From assembly GCA_036250195.1 (NCBI GenBank), contig JAVHZZ010000001.1:397112117-397176116 (forward strand): DNA of 64,000 bases, in the 5' to 3' direction. The notes beneath the pieces are model-generated. The model made no database searches and had not been told where the DNA came from. It worked only from the letters and a program-made list of their open reading frames with translations. The DNA is from Mixophyes australis (taxonomy: Eukaryota > Chordata > Amphibia > Anura > Limnodynastidae). Numbering within the stretch: the first letter of the stretch is position 1; every line of letters starts with the position of its first letter. Made by a program: the position numbers and the translations under genes. Shown in pieces: positions 44,539-55,906 of this stretch.

Positions 44539-45068
44539 TGGTCAGACTCAAGCCGAGGTCTAGGGTCTAAATGAGTCAGCGTGGTCAGATACAAGCAAGA
44601 ACGTAAGGGCTGGTGGCAAGAGTATCCGAGAACAAGGCAGAGGCCAGGGCAATCAGCATACAATCTAAGTCTAATAAACAAGCCAAGGATCATGTGCAGA
44701 AAATAAATCCAAAGTGTCAGCAGAATGGGTAGGAGCAGATCAGCTATCAGGAACTGAACTCTATAGCCGGCAGGGAGGCTAAGCCCTCCCTGCCTTATAT
44801 ACAGGAATGGACCAATGGCAGCCTATGCGAGCCCTGTTATCACCAGCAACAGCCTAATTAAATGAGAAAAGCTCCTAAGGGCTAATGAAATAATTAACTT
44901 AACCTGTGTCTCATGCTGGGACGCAGCGCTACAACTATCCTGACATCCCAACCATTGCCCAGGAGACGGTGGGGTCGACGTCACCGGAAGTGACATCCCG
45001 GTCGTTATGACAGTAGCCGGGATGCGGCTGTGAGTCGATTCGGGTTGGCACTGCCGCGGCTCGTAACA
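44539..45068 (-). mobile_element. Gypsy-like LTR (about 530 bp)
   Basis: Read leftward it starts TGTTACGAGCC at 45068 and appears to end TCTGACCA at 44539 where CR1 sequence begins. A TATATAAGG box lies at 44793-44801. GC-rich U3 features (GACGTCAC, ACCGGAAGT) lie upstream of it. On the right, the minus strand reads AATGGGGGC just before the LTR, like a polypurine tract, so this may be a 3' LTR with a lost body. A target duplication was not found. Confidence 0.6.
44977..44991 (-). promoter_or_regulatory. CRE-like and ETS-like sites in the LTR U3
   Basis: GACGTCAC directly followed by CGGAAGTG on the plus strand forms a composite CRE and ETS/GABP-type motif about 180 bp upstream of the TATA box. 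Confidence 0.4.
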
Positions 45069-45587
45069 GCCCCCATTAGCAATCAAATAGTATTGCCCAG
45101 TTAATATATTTATATGTTCAATTCCCCCATAATATAATACAATAAAATAATCTGTGCAATATCATGAAAAATAAAATTTGCCCATGAGTTAATTATAAAT
45201 TAATTTTGCCCCTTAATCAAAAAATAATGATTTCCCCATAATGTATATGATAATGATGCTTTCACTTATGTTCTGAATGGCCAGATAGCTCAAACAGCAT
45301 GCATTATAAGCAACTTTGCCTCTAAGAACCACCTCTTATGTTTTGGCCGCTTGGATGGAGGTTTTGCGGCAGTTTTGCAAATCCTAGCTTAGTAAATTTG
45401 GGCTGTTTTGTATCTTTATCATTGTTAAAATTGGGCTGGTGGTCTGTAAAGTGGTGGTATCTAAAAATGTTCATTCTGGCCGTTTTAATGGTTGTTTGAA
45501 AAACTGACAGTTTTATCAAATTGTTCTTTAGTAAATCTAGCTTTTGGTATGGTTCTCAAGTTCTACTTGTCAACTGATATAATGATA
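45069..45587. other. No gene seen
   Basis: AT-rich; the first nine bases may be a polypurine tract of the adjacent LTR. Confidence 0.5.
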
Positions 45588-45827
45588 GGCTTTGACAGTG
45601 CCGTAACCTTACATTTTGGTGCCCTGGGCGAGACAGGGCACCGGCGCCCCCCATCTAAGGAGGGGGGGGGGGTAGGAGGACAGAAAGAGAGAGAGATTTT
45701 AACTTACCAGAGTTTGATGCTTCAGCAGTTAAGTTCTGTCGTGGAACGCATGTGCGTTCCAATGACAGGAAGTGCGGCATTTGGAATGCAAGTTTGCGTT
45801 CACCCTCGTTACAGCACTGGGCTTTGA
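45588..45827. mobile_element. hAT MITE (224 bp), GGCTTTGA duplication
   Basis: Runs 45596-45819, CAGTGCCGTAAC to GTTACAGCACTG, inverted ends with one mismatch. GGCTTTGA is on both sides at 45588-45595 and 45820-45827. CAGTG-type ends and an 8-bp duplication mark hAT. The inside has a C/G-rich block and a G run. Confidence 0.92.
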
Positions 45828-47067
45828 CAGAGCTTTTGTTTTTTTACATCTTTGCTTTCTCTCCATAAACCAAAGTATGAATATAATGTACTGTGTCTTG
45901 ATCACTTTAACTATAGAATGTTTTGATTACATTATAATCATTTGAGAAACCACAACACTTCACTATGTCAGAAGTTGAATTAAAGTGAGTGTTTTGTAGT
46001 AACATTTGCCAACATAACCATTATTATTTCAGAAGTATTGTCGCTACCTTTTTTAATTACATCTCTCATTAACAAGGGGTTGAATTTGTGCTAAATAGTT
46101 TACATAGAGAAATCGTTTTATCAATTATGCATTTCTCAGACAATTAATCCTTGATCATTGACTGAAGTTAACCTACACTCCCCAGGAGAAAGTCATATTT
46201 CGTAATAACGTATTTGGTATATCAAGTTATATATTAAATTAGTTCTTACACTACATAGAAATATAATTTAAAAAATCTACTTATCTTAGAGAATTCAATC
46301 AGAAGTCAGACTTAAGTCAGAGAGCAGGGGCAAACTCCAATAATTGAGCACTAAGCACAGAAAGTGGCTAGTTATAGGCCAGGACAAGAAACAAGATATT
46401 CACCAAATTATGCAGCATTGGCTATCTTGAATGGGGGCATAATTATTGAGCAAGCTGGTTGCCTAAAGTGATTGGAAGTAGAAAATAAAATATTCTAACT
46501 GTACTAGCTAATTGAATTTTGGAAGATTTCCTCATTCCTAATAATGCTAATGTGAACTCTTATATATATTATACGTTTTCCTTGTAAGAATACTTAATTA
46601 CTATATACATTATTAAGTTAATGCATATTTTATTATGTGTTTGAACATTTTTATCTATCTTTCCTCATTTAAAATAGAGCGCATGTGGAAAAGACAGAAA
46701 TTGGTGGTACGCCATGATAAATGAAAACTAAAGTATGATATTAGTATGCAAAGCGTGATATATTGAGGAAGGAAATAAGCGCTGGATCTTAATGAAGCAA
46801 ATAAATCACAACAAGGAGCTTGTAGATTACAGACAAGGAGATAACTAGTATCTATGTATAAAATGCTATCCTGTGAAGCCATACATCACTTTAATAATTG
46901 CATAATTGTTTGGATGGGTAACAAATATGTAATTTAGCTGTTTGAAGACTGCAGTTGCAGATGAGGATGCTTTAGGTCAACTTCTTGCAAAGAGAAATAA
47001 ACCACGATTCTGATATAATAAATCTATTAAATGTTCATGGGCCGATTATGTGCTGTATTGCAAGAAC

Positions 47068-47069
<2 letters not shown>
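45828..47069. other. No gene seen
   Basis: AT-rich, with no recognised frame or repeat. Confidence 0.5.

Positions 47070-47127
<58 letters not shown>
47070..47127. repeat. GT microsatellite
   Basis: About 29 uninterrupted GT units. Confidence 0.98.
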
Positions 47128-47128
<1 letters not shown>

Positions 47129-47414
47129 ATACTATGCAATGTATGTTTTGTGTAGATGTAAGAATACTTATACCTAGAGCATGTTTAATTCTTCTTGGTT
47201 AATATATTTGTTTACATAAACATAAATTTACCTTTTAATATACTTTATTACAAATAATAAGACATTTTATAAAACCCTATTATATAGCAAATCTAATATT
47301 TGTTTTCATTATTTCTATCTACAGTTTTGAAATAATCACAGGGAATATCTCCAAATAAGTGTTCAGTGTTTTTATTTGATGCACTTTAATTATTGTTTTA
47401 ATTAAAAACTTCTT

Positions 47415-47555
47415 ATAGACTGTCAGATTGCGAGCAGGACCCTCTTACCACTTTGTATATTTGATAATACCTAGTCTTGTTTTATTGCTGTGTTTGTTCC
47501 CAATAGTAAAGCACTGCAGAGTATGCTGTTGGTATGTCAATAATTATTAATAAAC
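47415..47555 (+). mobile_element. L2 3' UTR fragment
   Basis: TTGCGAGCAGGACCCTCTTACC, then TTGTTTTATTGCTGTG and AGTAAAGCACTGCAGA match the 3' UTR of the L2 copy at 13765-14588. Coding sequence is absent. Confidence 0.7.
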
Positions 47556-47740
47556 AAGACATTTTCACGTGCAAGGTAAAAATAGCCTTTATCCACTTTT
47601 TAATAAGAGTCTTTCAATAATAGCATCAGAATAATTGTCTCATTAGATTTCAGCTCTCTCAAGAATACATTATACTGAAGTATAAAAATGAATATGCATC
47701 AGATCTTCAAGAACAGCCTCATAATTTATGTTACGAATAT

Positions 47741-48263
47741 ACCGTATTTCCCCATGTATAGGACGCTCCACTGTATAAGACGCACCTATATAAATCATGT
47801 GAAAAAATTGAGGAGAAACATTATCCTCAATTTTTTCACAGAGTAATTGTGCAGCATATACAGAGGAGAGACAAAGCTATAGTTAATTGCCTTACCCTGT
47901 CAGATGATTCCTCTATCCGGTAAAGTCTTCTTTCTTCTGTCCGCTCTGATCCTGATGCTGGAAAGTTGCTTACCGGCCTCTTCGCGATGACCGGATGTCC
48001 AATCAGGACCTTGACAAGGTCCTGAAAGGATGTCAGGACCTTTCAGGATCTTGTCAAGGTCCTGAAAGGACATGTGGTCATCGTGAAGAGGACCTTAAGT
48101 GGCTTTCCAGCATCAGGATCAGACGGACAGAAGAAAGAAGACTTTACCAAACAGAGGAATCATCTGACAGGGTAAGTGCTACTACCCCTGTATAAGACGC
48201 ACCCAGCTTTTAGACCCAAAATTTTGGGGAAAAAGGTGCATCTTATACATGGGGAAATACGGT
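47741..48263. mobile_element. Foldback DNA element (523 bp)
   Basis: Starts ACCGTATTTCCCCATGTATA and ends with the inverse (TATACATGGGGAAATACGGT). The inner arms also pair over long stretches (CCTGTCAGATGATTCCTCT with its complement near 48150; GATCCTGATGCTGGAAAG with its complement near 48100). TATAAGACGCACC next to both ends is a phrase of a widespread vertebrate repeat. No coding sequence. Confidence 0.85.
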
Positions 48264-48402
48264 AAGTATCTAACACTATAGTTTTGGATGTACAAAGCAT
48301 AATATAGGAACAGGTTACCATAAATAAATACATGTTATAATGTTTCATAGTAAAATAACTATGTTTTAAAAAAATCACACTTCTGAAGTAAGATATGACA
48401 TT

Positions 48403-48663
48403 TTGTTGTATAACTGGTATAGATTACATGAGTCAATGTTATATTTTATATATGCAAATTGGCTTTATCCCCACCTTCTCTCAAAATCAATGACACAAGT
48501 TTTGCTTTCTTTCTTCACATCTGTTACTGCATATATATTGTACATATTTGGGCTTGTTGGTGCTCTCTCAGCTACTTTGGAATATCTTGGAGTTGTGTTG
48601 TTGCAAAAAATCGAAAACACATTGATTGATATTCCAGTTAATGCACCAACTACACAAATGTAA
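48403..48663 (+). other. Open frame with membrane segment and splice-donor-like end
   Basis: An 86-codon frame that overlaps no recognised repeat. Residues 40-67 form one strongly hydrophobic segment (LSFFTSVTAYILYIFGLVGA, then LSATLEYLGVVLL). The frame reaches AATGTAAGTAC, which contains a good 5' splice-site core (GTAAGT), and CTCTCTCAG inside it could be an acceptor. I do not recognise the protein; it may be a chance AT-rich frame. Confidence 0.2.
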
Positions 48664-50270
48664 GTACTTTTTGCTTCAAATGATAAAAAATTTCTTCATG
48701 AATTTTGAATTACTGGCATAAATCAATTGAGCATCACATGGTTGCTCACACAATAGGTAATTAGATACACCGTTAGTTAGCGCAGTGAGACAGCACAGAA
48801 GAGGGAAGACGTGCACAGGGTGGTAATGTAACTTAAAAATGCTAATTGATTTTAATAGTTCTTCTAGGGAAATATATTAAATTGTGAGTGCCCATAATAT
48901 GGAACTGGTTAGTCTAGAGTCTAAACCTGTCTGCCCTACCAGATTTGAGCCTTATTTGGTGAAATATAAATAGTTCTACCCCAATCCTATTCTACATTCC
49001 AAACTGTACTCCTTGGATAACAGTGTCATAACGTCAAAGATTGGCTAGCCGTAATGCTGAGAGAGAGGCTGCCATGGCCTTGCAAACTTACCTGTTGTAA
49101 AGGGTAGGGATGGAATCTTGGCCAGTGGTCATCTGACATTAGCATGTAAGGAATGAATAAAAAGAACCATGTTTGTGCTGTGTGAGCTCAGTGGGTAGTA
49201 GAGATTTGATCACCTGGTCATTTCTGACACTGGATTGCAGAGAAAAAGTTTCTGAAGTTTAATCAGGTTCCCTTGGTGAGGTTTCAATGTTACTTATCAT
49301 ATTGAGAATTTATATGAGCTAACAATTTGGGGGGGGGGGAATTACCCTCTACCAACCATCCTATATGATACCCCAGTTGAGAAAGTGAAGTGCCCTGACA
49401 CTACAAGGAACCGGTATTAACATCCAGCTGTCTGCAGTTCTACAGCATCTACTAAATCAGTCACCTCCTTTTTTGCTTAACCATATTAACTAGATTTCCT
49501 TTTAAACATAACTTCTTAAACAGGTTCCATGGTCTGGGTATTCTATCCTCATTAATAAAACTGACATCTACAAATCCACCCCAACCATGATCATGTTACG
49601 CACCACAATCGCAAGACTGGAAGACTAGAGTCACATGGATGTACCAACGCTATCCTTACATGCAAATAGGATTCAGTTCCATAGCACTGGTGCTCAATGA
49701 ATTTGATGGTGACACAATGATGCTCCCACAGAGGCTGATGAGTGGGATGTATAGAGGGGCATCTGCCACCTGGACCGGTCCCGTAGTGGGCTATCTTCAG
49801 CTGGATTACTGGGCCATCTGCATTTTTTTTCCTTTAAAATATTCCTAAAAGGCTGCTGAGTCGGGTCTTGCCCTACGGGCTACCTCCCCTGGATGAACAC
49901 CAGTTTACGCAGCCTATCTGCACATGCATATAAGTGGAAGCACGCATATGCACCTATGCAGACTTGCGCGACTCTGGCACTTACGCCCACCTGTGTCTGA
50001 AGAGGCGGGATGGGAGAGGGGAGGGACATTCTAACGTAGGTCAAGTAGAGTAAGGGCTTGTTTACACAAATGCGGTGCATGCGGTGGTGTATATTTTCAA
50101 CCTGGTATAGGGCAAGTGCAAATACTCACAGGTGATGATAGCTTGTCATAAAACAGGCACACATGCTGCTGATGGAGAGACAGATGCATCTCAAGATGTG
50201 TATGGCTCTGCATATTGGTGGAAATACATTATTTTCCGTGCTCATTTTGTAAGAGCAATTTATTCTCTTT
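48664..50270. other. No gene seen
   Basis: AT-rich to mixed sequence with a G run near 49328. Confidence 0.5.
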
Positions 50271-50927
50271 CAGGCACCATCCCTGCTTCTTCTCTCCTGC
50301 GCAGGGATGGCCGCCTGTACCCAATACTCTCGCATCTGGTTGCCAAGCAACCAGACGCATCACTTCAGGATGGAGGCCTGGCCACACATCGCATGTGCGT
50401 CCTGTTGCTAGGCAATAGGACGCTGTTTCCAAAGCCTGGCGGCAGTGTGTGATGTCACTGCCACCGGTAATTAGCCCACCTTGCTCCCTTATATAAACTG
50501 GACTCTAGCTCCATTAGGGTGCCAGAGTATGAGGTCAGACCTTGCTCCAGCATTCCTGTGTGTGTTCCAGTGCTTTTATTGGTAACAGAATTTGGCTTTT
50601 GACCCAGATTTCCCTGCCTAGTCTCTGGCATTCTGCTTAGCTCCTGAAGATATTTGGCACCTGACCTCTGGCAATTTGACCACTCTTTTGGATCTCTGTT
50701 TGGCACTGCATACCCACACGGCTTGATCTCGGACTGTCGGCTAGCATCACGCACCATCTATTACTTTGTCTGGGAACTGCCATGGAGAGTCGCAACCTGC
50801 GCATCCTGTGCAGCTATATCCAACCTCCTTGCAGGGGTCCCTGAAGAAGGCTCCGTGCATCCTAGTCCAACAGTATCTATCTCAGTAAATAGGTATCTTA
50901 TATTCTCCTGCCTGTGACATTGTGACA
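50271..50927 (+). mobile_element. LTR-like promoter region, probably Gypsy, boundaries unresolved
   Basis: A TATATAAA box at 50490-50497 follows a CG-rich promoter-like region, and two successive GTGACA words (50914-50919, 50922-50927) fit an LTR terminus like those of the other Gypsy LTRs here. No TG start with a matching duplication could be identified, so the left edge is a guess. Confidence 0.45.
50339..50416 (+). promoter_or_regulatory. Pair of X-box (RFX-type) motifs upstream of the LTR TATA box
   Basis: GTTGCCAAGCAAC at 50339-50351 is a near-palindromic X-box; GTTGCTAGGCAAT at 50404-50416 is a second. They lie 75-150 bases upstream of the TATA box. Confidence 0.5.
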
Positions 50928-51806
50928 CTCCTATTTTGTGACCAACTCTGCACCAGTCCCACAATGTATACAGTGTGTACATTTTAGGCTTGCACTCACA
51001 AGAAAATTGCAATCTCCTCCAGCCCCCTTCTCTGCTGTGTGTATCAGAAGGTGAAGTTTGAGCAGAACTAAGGATAATGATCATTAATTCACTAAGAGGA
51101 ATGCAGCTTCAGCACTGGCTGTGCTTTTATCAAATGTTGATGGCCAGAAATAGATCAAGCAGTGTTCAATTTCCTACCAAGGGCAAAAGTAAAACCTCTT
51201 TGAGTATGTGCACTGTTAGTTATTGTATTTAATTAGTACATCCTTTTCTTTTTGCATTGCTAGAATCTGAAATATGTTTCTCTGGCTGAAAATAGGACAA
51301 TATATATGAACAAGTGTTTTTGGGGACATATTTTCATTAATATAATTATAGCTTGAAATTCATTTCTTGCTGACAAAGTGATGAAACCTGCCTTCTTTGC
51401 TATAAGTTGTTATTCATCACAACAACTTTTGTGACTTAATCAACTGATAAGTGAATTACCAATAGTACCTATTGACTAAATGAATGGGTCACTGTGATTA
51501 GTGACACATAAAAAGAATGGCAATAAGTGTGCTGTTGACTTGTGTGTGCTAGTAGACTTACTGTACTTTGGAGGTTTTTCGTTTGTTTTTCATATTTCCC
51601 CTTTCTATTCCAAATTAGTGATAATGTAACCTAATGATATTCTTATATAGTGGAATTAGCAAATTATGATATTGGTTGTGTAGAAATACACTCTGAGAAA
51701 TATTTTTTAAGTGTACAAAACCCCAATTGGTCAAATTCAGTGAAAAGGGATTGGAAGTATTTATCGTTGCAATGAAAATTGATGAAAATTCTCTTTACTT
51801 ATCACA
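50928..51806. other. No gene seen
   Basis: AT-rich interval without recognised features. Confidence 0.5.
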
Positions 51807-51882
51807 GCTTAATATGGCGGTTCCCAAAGTGTGCGCCGCGGCTCCCAGGGGTGCCGCGGCGCTGTCACTGGGGTGCCGTGGG

Positions 51883-52075
51883 CCAGCCCTAGAAAAAAGA
51901 AAGCAAACAGAAACTTACCAATCCGCTCGGCGCTAGGACCCTGCAGCCTCCTCTCTCCCGCAGCTGTCACTGAATATCGACGTCAGTGACAGCTGCGCGA
52001 GAGAGGAGGCTGCAGGGTCTTAGCGCCGCGCGGATTGGTAAGTTTCTGTTTGCTTTCTTTTTTTTCTATAGCTGG
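51883..52075. repeat. Long inverted repeat, about 90-bp arms, 11-bp spacer
   Basis: Arms 51883-51972 and 51984-52075 pair over AAGCAAACAGAAACTTACCA, CCTGCAGCCTCCTCTCTC and GCAGCTGTCACTG with few mismatches. It would extrude a large hairpin at the start of the element. Confidence 0.92.
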
Positions 52076-52084
52076 CGTCTGGCG

Positions 52085-54365
52085 CGGGGCAGAGGAGGAG
52101 GACAGAGAGCAGAGGAGGAGGAGGGCAGATGGCAGAGGAGGGGGACAGAGAGCAGAGGAGGGGGACAGAGAGCAGAGGAGGAGGACAGAGAGCAGAGGAG
52201 GAGGGCAGATGGCAGAGGAGGGGGACAGAGAGCAGAGGAGGGGGACAGATGGCAAAGGAGGGGGACAGATGGCAGAGGAGGGGGACAGAGAGCAGAGGAG
52301 GGGGACAGAGAGCAGAGGAGGGGGACAGAGAGAAGAGCAGGAGGGCAGATGGCAGAGGAGGAGGACAGAGAGCAGAGGAGGAGGGCAGATGGCAGAGGAG
52401 AGGGATAGATGACAGAGGAGGGGTCAGAGAGCAGAGGAGGGTGACAGAGAGCAGAGGAGGAGGGCAGATGGCAGAGGAGGGGGACAGAGAGCAGAGGAGA
52501 AGGGCATATGGCAGAGAAGGGGGACAGATGGCAGAGGAGGGGGACAGATGGCAGAGGAGGGGGACAGAGAGCAGAGGAGGGTGACAGAGAGCAGAGGAGG
52601 AGGGCAGATGGCATAGGAGGAGGACAGAGAGCAGAGGAAAATGGCAGATGGCAGAGGAGGAGGGCAGAGAGCAGATGAGGAGGGCAGATGGCAGAGGAGG
52701 AGGAGAGATGGCAGAGGAGGGGGACAGATGGCAGAGGAGGGGGACAGAGAGCAGAGGAGGGGGACAGAGAGCAGAGGAGGGGGACAGAGAGCAGAGGAGG
52801 AGGGCAGATGGCAGAGGAGGAGGACAGAGAGCAGAGGAAAAGGGCAGATGGCAGAGGAGGGGGACAGATGGCAGAGGAGGGGGACAGATGGCAGAGAAGG
52901 GCAGGTGGCAGAGGAGGGGGACAGATGGCAGAGGATGGGGTCAGATGGCAGAGGAGGAGGGCAGATGGCAGAGGAGGAGGACAGAGAGCAGAGGAGGAGG
53001 GCAGATGGCAGAGGAGGGGGACAGAGAGCAGAGGAGGAGGACAGAGAGCAGAGGAGGAGGGCAGATGGCAGAGGAGGAGGTCAGATGGCAGAGGAGGGGG
53101 ACAGATGGCAGAGGAGGGGGACAGATGGTAGAGGAGGGGGACAGGGCAGAGGAGGGGGACAGAGAGCAGAGGAGGGGGACAGAGAGCAGAGGAGGGGGAC
53201 AGAGAGCAGAGGAGGGGGACAGAGAGCAGAGGAGGAGGGCAGATGGCAGAGGAGAGGGACAGAGAGCAGAGGAGGAGGGCAGATGGCAGAGGAGGGGGAC
53301 AGATGGCAGAGGAGGGGGACAGAGAGCAGAGGAGGGGGACAGAGGGCAGAGGAGGGGGACAGATGGCAGAGGAGGGGGACAGATGGCAGAGAAGGGGGAC
53401 AGATGGCAGAGGAGGAAAACAGAGAGCAGATGAGGGGGACAGAGAGCAGAGGAGGGGGACAGAGAGCAGAGGAGGGGGACAGAGAGCAGAGGAGGGGGAC
53501 AGAGAGCAGAGGAGGGGGACAGAGAGCAGAGGAGGAGGGCAGATGGCAGAGGAGGAGGACAGATGGCAGAGGAGGGGGACAGAGAGCAGAGTAGGGGGAC
53601 AGAGAGCAGAGGAGGGGGACAGAGAGCAGAGGAGGAGGGCAGATGGCAGAGGAGGAGGACAGAGAGCAGAGGAGGAGGGCAGATGGCAGATGAGGGGGAC
53701 AGATGGCAGAGGATGGGGTCAGATGGCAGAGGAGGAGGGCAGATGGCAGAGGAGGAGGGCAGAGAGCAGAGGAGGAGGGCAGATGGCAGAGGAGGGGGAC
53801 AGAGAGCAGAGGAGGAGGACAGAGAGCAGAGGAGGAGGGCAGATGGCAGAGGAGGAGGGCAGATGGCAGAGGAGGAGGGCAGATGGCAGAGAAGGGGGAC
53901 AGATGGCAGAGGAGGGGGACAGAGAGCAGAGGAGGGGGACAGAGAGCAGAGGAGGGGGACAGAGAGCAGAGGAGGAGGGCAGATGGCAGAGGAGGGGGAC
54001 AGAGAGCAGAGGAGGAGGGCAGATGGCAGAGGAGGGGGACATATGGCAGAGGAGGGGGACAGAGAGCAGAGGAGCGGGACAGAGGGCAGAGGAGGGGGAC
54101 AGATGGCAGAGGAGGGGGTCAGATGGCAGAGGAGGGGGACAGAGAGCAGAGGAGGAGGCCAGATGGCAGAGGAGGGGGACAGAGCAGAGGATGGGGACAG
54201 AGCAGAGGAGGAGGGCAGATGGCAGAGGAGGAGGGCAGATGGCAGAGGAGGGTGACAGCGTGAGAGAGGGCAAAGGAGGGTGACAGCGTGAGAGAGGGCA
54301 GAGGAGGGTGACAGCGTGAGAGAGGACAGAGGAGGGTGACAGAGGGCAGAGGAGGGGACAGAGGG
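52085..54365. repeat. G-rich 20-bp minisatellite, about 2.3 kb
   Basis: The unit is GCAGAGGAGGGGGACAGAGA and a variant GCAGAGGAGGAGGGCAGATG, in exact 20-bp register over most of its length, about 110 copies, with small phase slips (for example around 52420, 52905, 53145 and 54180). The plus strand is about 90% purine. Because 20 is not a multiple of three and stops are absent from the unit, long frames exist in most frames of both strands; none resembles a real protein. Confidence 0.98.
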
Positions 54366-54480
54366 GGCAACATGAGAGAGGGCAGTGTGCCTGGATGCAG
54401 AGGGGGCAGTGTGCCTGGATGCAGAGGGGGCAGTGTGCCTGGTTGCAGAGGGGGCAGAGTGTCTGGATGCAGAGGGGCAT
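54366..54480. repeat. Short related tandem repeat at the end of the array
   Basis: Four copies of a 27-bp unit (GGGGGCAGTGTGCCTGGATGCAGA-like) bridge the array and the right end of the element. Confidence 0.75.
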
Positions 54481-54658
54481 TTTTGCATACAACTAAATAA
54501 GTATTTCTGTCATGACCTAAATACTTATTACAATTTTTTGACCCAACTACTTCTAAAACGGGACTGCTCAGTAATTATTTTGGAGGGTTGCCTTGAAAAA
54601 ATTTGGAGACTCTAAGGGTGCCGCGAACTGCAAAAGTTTGGGAACCACTGGCTTAATA

Positions 54659-55906
54659 AATCGCTCTAAATGTAGTTTTGCTCTTTCTCCACTAGAGGGT
54701 GGGTATCATTTATGAGTTCCTAGTACATCCTTGGTGGCAGGAATACTTTAATTAACATTTACTACAATATTTATTCTCAGTTATTTTCCTAGGTCAGCAA
54801 TGCACATTTTCCATTCATCTCTTTATAATATACTGTATATACGATCAACAATTGGCTAATTTCTAGAGTAGTTTTATTATGTTATAACTAGAAATATATA
54901 AATTATGGTTTATTTTTTATTCAAATACATGAAAACGTTTTCTACATGTGCCATAAAGCTTAATTATTAAATATTAAAATTATTAATTTCTCAATACTGA
55001 ATTCATTCTTTTTAATGAAAATAACCTGCTCTTCATTTTTCTTGCTTGATCAAAACTATGAATGCTCCTTAGATCAAATTAGATAGCTTAGACGTTAATT
55101 AGACCTTATTATACTTAAGCTGGGTACGCTACAATGAAGCATAAAATATCATTTGTCAATTGATTTTTAAACCGGACTAAAAATGCAGATCAACGGTGGA
55201 ACAATGCCGTTCCAATTCTGCAGTGTGTATGCACTCACGACTGACAGTGTCCATAGATCTCTATGGAATGTGCAGAGTCACAATCTTGTCAGCTGACGGT
55301 TATGACACATGAAGAGCACAGATCTAAAGGTAAATCGTGTAAAACATATATAGTGTGTACACATAAATAGCTATGCTGATTGGGGTTTTTTTTGTTATGT
55401 TTTATTTTTTAATCGTTGTTAAAATTGTTAGATATCGGCTTCAGGAGAAATTTCCTGTAGTGTGTACCCAGCCTTAGTCTCTCATAAGATTGCCAGACTA
55501 TTGAAACTTGAACTTGATACAAACCACACTGTTGGTCTGTAATCAGAGCTGGATTAAGGCTCTGGGGGGCCTGGGGCACTTTAGACAGGGGGCCCTAAGG
55601 TGTACTATGGCTATAATTTAGACAAGTACACAGACAATACTGTGTGCACTACTCTGCCTTCACCAGTAGTATAGTGTGAAGTGGGACATACCTCCTAACT
55701 GTCCTTGTAGTTGGACCAAATCCTGACTAAGTGAGACAGTCACCCAAATTCGGGACTGCCCCACCAGATTCAGGACAGATGGCAGATTGTCTTGCTCTCT
55801 CCTACCTGATCTTGTCACTTTCATCACCTGTGGCTGCTGGTGTCTTAAACTCAGTTGTTGCTTGTGTAGATCCTGGAATGTTTGTGAAAATCTAAAACAG
55901 CCCTGG
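54659..55906. other. No gene seen; possible hAT-like fragment near 55546
   Basis: AGAGCTGGATTAAGGCTCTG at 55546 and GGACATACCTCCTAACTGTCC at 55683 resemble ends of common frog DNA repeats, but no partner ends were found. Confidence 0.45.

Larger units (their letters stand above)
51807..54658. mobile_element. Non-autonomous hAT element (2836 bp) filled by a minisatellite; GCTTAATA duplication
   Basis: Runs 51815-54650. The right end GTTTGGGAACCACTG and left end TGGCGGTTCCCAAAG are inverted, with three transitions in the outer bases of the left end. GCTTAATA lies at 51807-51814 and 54651-54658. Next to the ends are GTGCCGCGGC and GGGTGCCGCGAACTGC. The interior is a long inverted repeat followed by a 2.3 kb array; there is no transposase. 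Confidence 0.9.

Noticed and set aside
44539..45077. TAGCAAT on both sides of the LTR as its target duplication
   Set aside because: The words lie outside the LTR termini at unequal distances and would place non-LTR bases inside the element.
52941..54488. A 515-codon minus-strand frame and several 150-346-codon plus-strand frames
   Set aside because: They are by-products of the stop-free 20-bp minisatellite; frames are open in most registers on both strands and the peptides only repeat the unit.
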